Shown here piece after piece: positions 1 through 5,012 of a stretch of DNA of 5,012 nucleotides. The notes under the pieces are model-generated. The model was not told where the DNA came from. It was given only the letters and a program-made list of their open reading frames with translations, and did no database searches. This DNA comes from Spirochaetales bacterium (GTDB lineage: Bacteria > Spirochaetota > Spirochaetia > ARS1246). A program made the translations under genes and the position numbers. The stretch lies in the NCBI GenBank assembly GCA_016930115.1, contig JAFGHN010000186.1, positions 1 to 5,012 of the forward strand, in the 5' to 3' direction. The number at the start of each line of letters is the position of its first letter. The stretch's first letter is position 1.

Positions 1-599
1 CCCAGGAAAGCCCGGCCGCGGCCGATCTGGTGAAAAAGGCCGGGGACACAAAAAACGGACCTCTCTACGTCATCGCTATCGGCGCGATCACGAACGTCGC
101 TTCGGCCATGATCCTTGAGCCGGCGATCATCGAGAACATCGTCGTCGTATGGCTCGGGGGTCATGCCTATTACTGGCCGGACGCCGGGGATTTCAATCTC
201 AAACAGGATGTGAAAGCGGCGCAGCTGGTTTTCGACAGCGGCGCGGCGGTGGTGCACATTCCCGGCAGGCCTGTCACCTCCCACCTGCTCGCGACAGTAC
301 CGGAAATAGAACGCTACGTCGCCGGAAGAGGAGCAATAGGCGATTATCTTGCGGGGATATTCAGAGAATACACGACTGATCCGTTTGGATGGTCAAAGCC
401 CATTTGGGACATTTCGGCTACCTCGTGGATCATCGAACCAAGCTGGGTTCCCACTGTCTTGGAGCCCAGCCCGATCATAACCGAGAGACGCACCTACAGC
501 CGTGACCCGTCGAGACACCTGGTGCGCGTCGCGGTAGCGGTCAACCGTGACGCGATCTTCAGAGACGTGTTCACGAAACTCGGGGCTTTCAAGGGATAA
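1..599 (+). CDS. Nucleoside hydrolase (IUNH family), 5'-truncated by the window edge
   Basis: This enzyme family hydrolyses the N-glycosidic bond of nucleosides to free base and ribose, usually in purine or pyrimidine salvage. The frame is open from position 3 to the TAA at 597-599, giving 198 visible codons. Family members are usually about 300-330 residues, so the N-terminal third, with the Asp-rich calcium site, lies off the left edge. A GTG at position 30 is internal, because family-like sequence (ESPAAADLVKKAG) runs through it. Numbering from the codon at 3, I see the GAITN motif (residues 27-31, the family's GPLTN), a GDFN motif (62-65, the EFN ribose-binding motif with Asp for Glu), and PIWD (133-136). 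The Asp of PIWD matches the C-terminal calcium ligand, and the Trp sits where other members have a catalytic His. The family call is secure. Substrate is inferred, with purine nucleosides favoured. It lies 20 bases before the histidine kinase gene and is probably in the same transcript. Confidence 0.88.
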   Translation, partial: QESPAAADLVKKAGDTKNGPLYVIAIGAITNVASAMILEPAIIENIVVVWLGGHAYYWPDAGDFNLKQDVKAAQLVFDSGAAVVHIPGRPVTSHLLATVPEIERYVAGRGAIGDYLAGIFREYTTDPFGWSKPIWDISATSWIIEPSWVPTVLEPSPIITERRTYSRDPSRHLVRVAVAVNRDAIFRDVFTKLGAFKG

Positions 600-619
600 G
601 GATTAGGCACTTTCACGTT

Positions 620-1591
620 ATGAAAATGCGGCGTCTGATCAGCCCGATTGTGGTGTTCGTTCTCGCCCAGCTGGCGTGGTTCGCCCTGCTTGCCCTCTGG
701 ATTTACTGGTACGTTCGGAACTACATGATCTTCATAGAGGTCGGCGAAAAGGTATCTCCGCAGTTTGTGCTGGAGACAAAAACCATCGCTATCCTGGTGG
801 GCGGAATTCTTCTCCTCATGGCAGTCGCCGTGGCGCTCGCTTTGATCTTTGGCCGGCTCAACCAACAGCTCAAGGTCAACCGGATGTATGACAGCTTTAT
901 CGCCAGCGTCACCCATGAGCTCAAGTCTCCTCTCGCCTCCATCCAGCTCTACCTGGAAACTCTGAGCGCCCGTGAAGTGCCGAAGGAGCGGCAGGACGAC
1001 TTTGTCGCGCTTATGCTCAAGGACTCCCAGCGGCTGAGCAGCCTTATCAGCTCGATCCTGGAGATAGCCGGGATCGAGGAGAGAAAGAAGATCTACAGCC
1101 TGCAAAAGTATGATGCGGACACTTTGGTCAGAGAACTGATCACAGAGGCTCTGGATCAGTTCAACCTTTCCGGTGATTCCGCACGGGTCGTCGGCTACGC
1201 GGACTGCGTGTGCCGCGTAGACAGGCGCGCGATGAAAACGGTACTGAACAACCTGATCGATAACGCGATCAAATACACCGTGGGCCCGCCGCAGATAGAC
1301 ATCCGGATAAAACCTGAAGCCAACCGGCTGGTAATACAAGTCACGGATCAGGGTATCGGCATCGCCGAGAAAGACCAGCGGTATCTGTTCAAGAAATTCA
1401 GACGGATCGCTCCGGCAGACAGCCCAAATGTCAAAGGCACCGGCCTGGGCCTGTACTGGGCACGGGAAATCATCCGTCACCACCACGGGAAAATCAGCGT
1501 GTACAGCGCGGGGAGAAACAGGGGCACAACTTTCACGATCGAGCTGCCGGCGATTACGGGGGAGGCAATCCGCGAGGATGACATAGAATGA
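620..1591 (+). CDS. Membrane sensor histidine kinase with minimal sensor loop (OmpR-system partner)
   Basis: This is a predicted inner-membrane kinase of 323 residues that autophosphorylates on His and passes phosphate to the regulator encoded next to it. Two hydrophobic segments (about residues 8-33 and 55-77) enclose a loop of only about 20 residues, and no HAMP domain is visible before the DHp helix. The H-box is HELKSPLASI with phospho-acceptor His99. The ATP-binding domain has an N-box (LNNLIDNAIKYT, 209-220), G1 (DQGIGIA, 243-249), F-box (LFKKF, 256-260) and G2 (GTGLGL, 273-278), all intact. The HELKSP form suggests both kinase and phosphatase activity. The ATG at 620 is the first start after the upstream stop; a second ATG in frame lies at 626. 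The ribosome site is weak (TTAGG at 603-607, long spacing). The stimulus is unknown. Intramembrane or protein-partner sensing is more plausible than binding a soluble ligand. Confidence 0.93.
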   Translation: MKMRRLISPIVVFVLAQLAWFALLALWIYWYVRNYMIFIEVGEKVSPQFVLETKTIAILVGGILLLMAVAVALALIFGRLNQQLKVNRMYDSFIASVTHELKSPLASIQLYLETLSAREVPKERQDDFVALMLKDSQRLSSLISSILEIAGIEERKKIYSLQKYDADTLVRELITEALDQFNLSGDSARVVGYADCVCRVDRRAMKTVLNNLIDNAIKYTVGPPQIDIRIKPEANRLVIQVTDQGIGIAEKDQRYLFKKFRRIAPADSPNVKGTGLGLYWAREIIRHHHGKISVYSAGRNRGTTFTIELPAITGEAIREDDIE

Positions 1592-1605
1592 CCCGGCGGA
1601 GTTAC

Positions 1606-1612
1606 GGAGGAG
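1606..1612 (+). promoter_or_regulatory. Ribosome binding site of the OmpR-family regulator
   Basis: GGAGGAG ends six bases before the ATG at 1619, which is near-ideal Shine-Dalgarno spacing. It supports 1619 over the out-of-frame ATG at 1615. It is the strongest ribosome site in the window, and the other internal genes have weak or no such site. Confidence 0.8.
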
Positions 1613-1618
1613 TGATGC

Positions 1619-2341
1619 ATGGGTGAAGCTGCGAAAACAGAGCGTATACTCCTGGTTGAGGATGAAGAATCACTTGCAATTGGTCTTGAATACAACCTTC
1701 ACGAGGAAGGTTACGCGGTGGTCCGGGCGGGCGATGGGCAAGAAGCGATTGAGCTCTTTGATTCACAGGACATCGATCTGGTGATCCTCGATATCATGCT
1801 GCCGCGAGTCGACGGTTTCGGCGTTGCCCGGCATATCCGCGCGAGCTCGCCGCAGGTACCGATCCTGATGCTCACCGCAAGAACGACTCCGGCGGACAGG
1901 ATCCATGGGCTCGAAACCGGGGCGGATGATTACCTCGCGAAACCTTTCCATCTGAAAGAACTGCTCCTGCGGGTTCAGGGAATGTTGAAGAGAAAGAATT
2001 GGTACGGAAATACCCTGAAGGCGGGCACACGATACGGTTTTGCAGATATCGAAATCGATTTTTCGCTGCTCAAGGCGAAAACAAGCACCGGAGAAATCAG
2101 TATTACTCCCCTCGAAGGAATGCTCCTGCGCTATTTCACATCCAATCCGTCACGGATCGTAACGCGGCAAGAGCTGCTTGAAAACGTCTGGCAATCCACG
2201 TCGGATATCGAAACCCGCACCGTAGACAATTTCATCATGAGACTGCGCAAGTATTTCGAACCCGATCCATCCAACCCGGTATACTTCAGGAGTGTACGAG
2301 GCGCGGGCTATATCTTTTCACCCGATGGATCTGCGCCTTGA
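1619..2341 (+). CDS. OmpR/PhoB-family response regulator (receiver plus winged helix)
   Basis: This is a cytoplasmic DNA-binding regulator of 240 residues, the usual length for the family. The receiver domain (about 9-123) has the acidic pocket (Glu14, Asp15), phospho-acceptor Asp58 in LVILDIMLP, Thr86 in MLTAR and Lys108 in LAKPF, so it should be fully phosphorylatable. The C-terminal winged-helix domain (about 138-235) has the family pattern: TPLEGMLLRYF, then VTRQELLENVW, the recognition-helix region TRTVDNFIMRLRKYFE, and the wing SVRGAGYIF. It starts 27 bases after the kinase stop and is almost certainly that kinase's partner. Phosphorylation should promote dimerisation on direct-repeat operators, but I could not identify a target site in the window. 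It ends at a TGA 39 bases from the end of the opposing NtrC-type gene. Confidence 0.95.
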   Translation: MGEAAKTERILLVEDEESLAIGLEYNLHEEGYAVVRAGDGQEAIELFDSQDIDLVILDIMLPRVDGFGVARHIRASSPQVPILMLTARTTPADRIHGLETGADDYLAKPFHLKELLLRVQGMLKRKNWYGNTLKAGTRYGFADIEIDFSLLKAKTSTGEISITPLEGMLLRYFTSNPSRIVTRQELLENVWQSTSDIETRTVDNFIMRLRKYFEPDPSNPVYFRSVRGAGYIFSPDGSAP

Positions 2342-2347
2342 ACCGCC

Positions 2348-2361
2348 GCCGGGCCGCCGGC
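2348..2361. other. Short GC hairpin in the convergent intergenic gap
   Basis: GCCGG, loop GCCG, CCGGC forms a 5-bp all-GC stem in the 39-base gap between the two convergent operons. Neither strand has a run of T after it (AAACCCC on plus, GGCGGTT on minus), so it is not a canonical intrinsic terminator. It could still slow polymerase from either side. The rest of the gap (2342-2380) shows nothing else recognisable. Confidence 0.3.
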
Positions 2362-2380
2362 AAACCCCTCATGTAGCTCG

Positions 2381-3688
2381 TCAGTGCACCCCGTAGCTTT
2401 TCAGCTTGTACAGCAGCGTGCGGCGCGAGATGCCGAGCTCCTCCGCCGCGCGGGTCCTGTTGCCGTCCCACCGGCTCAGGGCGTTGAAAATGGCTTCGCG
2501 TTCAATGGCTTCCAGAGTCCGGGGAGGCGGCGGAACGGCGCCGGACTGCGGTATAAGCAGATCGGCATCCCGTATCGTCTCCCCGTCGGAAAAGATGACG
2601 GCCCTCTCGAGTATATTTTCCAGCTCACGTACGTTCCCCGGAAACGAATAGTTTTGCAGCTTCCGCAACCCGTCGGCGGAAATCCGGGACACCGTCCGCC
2701 CCAGTTTACGCGCAAGCTTCGCCAACACCACCCCGCAAAGCTGCGGCAGATCTTCAAGCCGGGCGGAGAGCGGCGGTACATGAACGGCCAACACGTTCAG
2801 TCTGTAGTAGAGATCCTCCCTGAAGCCGCCTGAATCGACTTCCGCCGCAAGATCCCGATTCGTCGCGGCTATGATCCGCGCTCCCACGGGTATCTGCTGG
2901 GTACCTCCAAGCCTTCTTATCGCCCGGTCCTGCACCGCCCGCAGCAGCTTCACCTGCAGCACCGGAGATATTTCACCTATTTCATCAAGAAAGAGCGTAC
3001 CCTTTGAGGCGAGCTCGAACATACCGATTTTGCGTGCATCGGCGCCGGTAAAGGCGCCTTTCTCGTATCCAAAAAGCTCGCTCTCCAGAAGCGTTTCCGG
3101 GATCCCTCCAAGATTAACCGGAACAAATAATTCGCCGCTTCTGTTCGATCGCGCGTGGATCTCCCGTGCTATGACTTCCTTTCCGGTGCCGCTCTCCCCG
3201 GTTATCAAGACATTTGAAACGGTCTGCGCGATACGGTTGATATCCGCGTCTATTTTGCGCATCTGTTCCGAGGTTCCGAGAAAAACGCTCTCCGGGGAAG
3301 ACCTGGATGACTCGACTATGTCCGCCACTGTGCGGGCTTCGGCAATCCTTCTGAGCCGTATCACCAATTCTTCCGGATCAAAAGGTTTCACCAGGTAATC
3401 TTCCGCTCCAAGTTTCATGGCAGCGACGGCGTCACGCACCTCACCGTACGCGGAAATCATCACGGCGGGAACCCTTGGCCCCCTGGTGCTCAACCATTCG
3501 AGAAGCTCGAGGCCATCCATTTCAGGCATCCGGAGATCCATGACCGCCACATCAAATACTTCGGATTCAAGCAACCGTAACCCGGAACGCCCGTTTTCCG
3601 CGGTTGTCACCTCAATCCCGCTGCGGCTTAAGTAGCGGGCTATCGATTCGCGGTTGCTCGCATCATCGTCAACCAGGAGAACTTTCAT
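2381..3688 (-). CDS. NtrC-family sigma-54-dependent response regulator
   Basis: This is a 435-residue cytoplasmic transcription activator with three domains. The receiver (1-~115) has Asp7-Asp9, phospho-acceptor Asp51 in VAVMDLRMP, Ser79 in MISAYG and Lys101 in LVKPF. The AAA+ sigma-54 interaction domain (~136-370) has Walker A GESGTGKE (164-171), GAFTGA (211-216) for sigma-54 contact, Walker B TLFLDE (231-236), the Arg-finger region FREDLYYRLNV (289-299) and sensor II FPGNVRELEN (349-358). The C-terminal Fis-type helix-turn-helix (~395-433) ends GISRRTLLYKLK. It should remodel sigma-54 RNA polymerase by ATP hydrolysis from an upstream enhancer. The ATG overlaps the kinase TGA as ATGA, and no Shine-Dalgarno precedes it, so translation probably depends on coupling. 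One oddity is VNLGGIP (191-197), where the family usually has VNCAAIP. It resembles ZraR/AtoC-type regulators, but orthology cannot be assigned. Confidence 0.96.
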   Translation of the reverse strand: MKVLLVDDDASNRESIARYLSRSGIEVTTAENGRSGLRLLESEVFDVAVMDLRMPEMDGLELLEWLSTRGPRVPAVMISAYGEVRDAVAAMKLGAEDYLVKPFDPEELVIRLRRIAEARTVADIVESSRSSPESVFLGTSEQMRKIDADINRIAQTVSNVLITGESGTGKEVIAREIHARSNRSGELFVPVNLGGIPETLLESELFGYEKGAFTGADARKIGMFELASKGTLFLDEIGEISPVLQVKLLRAVQDRAIRRLGGTQQIPVGARIIAATNRDLAAEVDSGGFREDLYYRLNVLAVHVPPLSARLEDLPQLCGVVLAKLARKLGRTVSRISADGLRKLQNYSFPGNVRELENILERAVIFSDGETIRDADLLIPQSGAVPPPPRTLEAIEREAIFNALSRWDGNRTRAAEELGISRRTLLYKLKSYGVH

Positions 3689-4947
3689 GATGGGAAAACT
3701 CTGGGGAAAGTGAGAGCCGCTTCGGTGCCTCCGCCTTGTCTGCGACGAAGCTCGATATCGCCGCCGCCGGCCCGCATGAATCGGCGGGAAACCGCCAGCC
3801 CGATGCCTGAGCCCCGGGTTTTGGTAGTGAAGAACGGATCAAACAACCGCTCGCCGTCGGTATCCGGCAGACCCGCTCCCCTGTCCATGACACGAACAAT
3901 GACCGCCTTTTTTTTGAGCTCTACCGAAATCTCGATGCGCCCGTCCCCGGCGCCTTCCCCGTCCCCGGATTCGCAGGCGTTGGAAACCGTGTTTTCGATG
4001 ACGCTTCTGAAACGCTCCCTGTCAAACTGTATCTGTATGGGCGCCTCTTGCCCGCGCGCATCCGTGATGATGGCCACGTCATCCCAGCGGTTTGCCTCCA
4101 GAACCTCACGGATGCAAGGAATTACGTCGATTTGCCGCCTCTCGCCGACGGGGTCTTTGAGAAAGGTGTTGATCTTGTCCGTCAGCGTCTTCAGTCTCTC
4201 CACTTCCTCCCGGATTGCCAGCGCATCCTGACCAATCTCACCGGAATCGGTTTGGGCGATGATGGACGCCCTGATATTGATGGCGTTGAGGGGATTCTTG
4301 ATTTCGTGCATGAGCGTTCGCGCCGATTCTCCCAGCTGCGATAGCTTCTCTCGTTCAACGATTTCCCGCCGGTACTGGAGGTTCCTGATAGAGAGATAGA
4401 AAAGCAAACCGGTCAGGATGCCCACAAGGAGCGGCCCGACGACGGCGGCCGCCGTATACAGGTTCTGTTGCCTGAAATAGTCTCCGGCATTGAAGCGCAG
4501 ATACAGCAGGTTTCCAAGGTCCAATAACGGCGGCCGCTGCTGCATCATGCGGCCGTGGCCCGGCGCCATGGCCATTCCTATCGGTCTGTACAAGGTAACG
4601 ACATCATCCTTTTTGTCGTAAACGTACACCGGTCCGCGGCTGATCTCCGCCGGTACCTCCTCGGCGCCCAGTACATTGCCGTAAGAAACGATTGCCGTTC
4701 CATCCCATCGCATGATCCCGAATCCAACGATGCTTTCCCGGATATACTCGTACTCAAGCCGGTTGTTTGTGGCAAAATCCTCAACCAGCCCGTTAGCGGC
4801 ACGTTCAAGCTCGTGCTCAAAGAGCACGGCATTTGTCCGCCTTGCGGCCAAAACGATACCCGTGACAAGCGAACCGAGGGCGACAAAGAGCACTATGAAT
4901 CCGGCGATGGTCGTTCCCGTCGGGTAATATCGTCTCCGGTCTTTCAT
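3685..4947 (-). CDS. NtrB/ZraS-type membrane sensor histidine kinase
   Basis: This is a 420-residue inner-membrane kinase that is the evident partner of the overlapping sigma-54 activator. A basic N-terminus (MKDRRRYY) leads to membrane segment 1 (~13-35). An extracytoplasmic sensor region (~36-164) follows, then membrane segment 2 (~165-187). No HAMP or cytoplasmic PAS domain is visible before the H-box LMHEIKNPLNAI, which carries phospho-acceptor His214. The HEIKNPL form is typical of kinases paired with NtrC-class regulators. The ATPase domain has an N-box (ENTVSNACES, 318-327), G1 (DRGAGLP, 355-361), LFDPFFTTK (368-376) and G2 (GSGIGLAV, 379-386). The sensor contains a PAS/PDC-like strand pattern (GIMRWDGTAIVSYGN, 77-91) and a Met/His/Pro segment (about 124-140). 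ZraS-like metal or envelope-stress sensing is possible but inferred. The ribosome site is weak (GAGTGAG-like) and a terminator-like hairpin lies just upstream. Confidence 0.94.
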   Translation of the reverse strand: MKDRRRYYPTGTTIAGFIVLFVALGSLVTGIVLAARRTNAVLFEHELERAANGLVEDFATNNRLEYEYIRESIVGFGIMRWDGTAIVSYGNVLGAEEVPAEISRGPVYVYDKKDDVVTLYRPIGMAMAPGHGRMMQQRPPLLDLGNLLYLRFNAGDYFRQQNLYTAAAVVGPLLVGILTGLLFYLSIRNLQYRREIVEREKLSQLGESARTLMHEIKNPLNAINIRASIIAQTDSGEIGQDALAIREEVERLKTLTDKINTFLKDPVGERRQIDVIPCIREVLEANRWDDVAIITDARGQEAPIQIQFDRERFRSVIENTVSNACESGDGEGAGDGRIEISVELKKKAVIVRVMDRGAGLPDTDGERLFDPFFTTKTRGSGIGLAVSRRFMRAGGGDIELRRRQGGGTEAALTFPRVFPS

Positions 4948-4960
4948 TCATCTCACTCTA

Positions 4961-4972
4961 GCCGAACTCGGC
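4961..4972. promoter_or_regulatory. Short inverted repeat upstream of the minus-strand kinase
   Basis: GCCGA, two bases (AC on plus), TCGGC forms a perfect 5-base inverted repeat 14 bases upstream of the kinase ATG. It could be half of an operator, a small hairpin in the mRNA leader, or chance in GC-rich DNA. On the minus strand it also falls within a degenerate -24/-12 pattern (see findings). No further repeats of it are visible nearby. Confidence 0.25.
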
Positions 4973-4979
4973 CCAAATG

Positions 4980-5012
4980 AAAAGCCGGCGGAGCGTGACG
5001 CACCCCGCCGGC
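4980..5012 (-). terminator. Probable intrinsic terminator of a minus-strand transcript from beyond the right edge
   Basis: GCCGGCGG (4984-4991) pairs perfectly with CCGCCGGC (5005-5012). An inner 3-bp stem GCG/CGC (4993-4995 with 4999-5001) closes on the loop TGA, leaving only a small internal loop. On the minus strand the hairpin is followed by TTTTCATTT, so it reads as a Rho-independent terminator for a gene upstream on that strand. The stem reaches the window edge and may be longer; if T residues follow on the plus strand it could act in both directions. Only about 33 bases separate it from the kinase start codon at 4947. Confidence 0.6.

Noticed and set aside
30..32. GTG at position 30 as the start of the nucleoside hydrolase
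   Set aside because: The frame is open to the window edge and the residues before it fit the family, while the essential N-terminal calcium-binding part would be missing.
601..619. Possible sigma-54 promoter (AGGCAC) before the plus-strand kinase
   Set aside because: The GG is present, but the bases at the -12 position are TT rather than GC, so the essential spacing pair is missing.
494..1486. Long minus-strand open frame (330 codons) antisense to the hydrolase end and histidine kinase
   Set aside because: Its translation shows no recognisable domain and is rich in residues typical of a reverse-frame shadow. The opposite strand is a fully motif-supported kinase, and it would bridge two plus-strand genes.
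2384..2833. Plus-strand open frame of 149 codons opposite the NtrC-type gene
   Set aside because: It lies wholly within the C-terminal half of a complete sigma-54 activator and has no family resemblance; it is a GC-rich shadow frame.
3099..3106. GGGATCCC palindrome inside the NtrC-type gene
   Set aside because: An 8-base palindrome in coding sequence is expected by chance and is explained by the Gly-Gly-Ile-Pro codons.
2871..3398. Plus-strand open frame of 175 codons opposite the AAA+ domain
   Set aside because: It is antisense to the Walker A/B and GAFTGA region. Its Ser/Pro/Arg-rich translation is typical of antisense frames.
3710..4231. Plus-strand open frame of 173 codons opposite the minus-strand kinase
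   Set aside because: It overlaps the HisKA and ATPase coding region, has low-complexity Ser/Arg/Pro composition and no domain.
4555..4980. Plus-strand open frame of 141 codons running into the right-hand hairpin region
   Set aside because: It is antisense to the sensor domain of the kinase, has no recognisable domain, and no convincing ribosome site precedes it.

Overview
The window comes from a moderately GC-rich bacterium that uses both OmpR-type and sigma-54-dependent NtrC-type signalling. The architecture suggests a Gram-negative-type (diderm) lineage, but nothing here fixes the phylum. Coding density is very high. I see no tRNA, rRNA, CRISPR array, insertion sequence or other mobile-element signature.

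Layout: positions 1-2341 are a plus-strand run of three closely spaced genes. These are the 3' two-thirds of a nucleoside hydrolase (start beyond the left edge), a short membrane-bound sensor histidine kinase, and an OmpR/PhoB-type response regulator. The gaps are 20 and 27 bases, so they are probably co-transcribed. Positions 4947-2381 are a minus-strand pair: a membrane histidine kinase with an extracytoplasmic sensor region (NtrB/ZraS-like), followed with an ATGA overlap by an NtrC-family sigma-54 activator. The two systems converge tail to tail with only 39 bases between their stop codons. At the right edge (4980-5012) a strong GC hairpin followed on the minus strand by TTTT looks like an intrinsic terminator for a transcript arriving from beyond the window. 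It lies only about 33 bases upstream of the minus-strand kinase start.

How the genes work together: each pair is a complete kinase/regulator module with all phosphotransfer residues present. The plus-strand kinase has almost no extracytoplasmic domain and should pass phosphate to Asp58 of the winged-helix regulator. The minus-strand kinase has a sensor region of about 130 residues with a Met/His-containing segment. It should phosphorylate Asp51 of the AAA+ activator, which has an intact GAFTGA loop for sigma-54 RNA polymerase. The link between the nucleoside hydrolase and signalling is positional only.

This is mostly ordinary signalling DNA and I do not see an undescribed system. The points most worth a second look are the terminator-like leader of the minus-strand operon, the Met/His segment of its sensor, and active-site substitutions in the nucleoside hydrolase that point to the purine-preferring (IAG-NH) mechanism.
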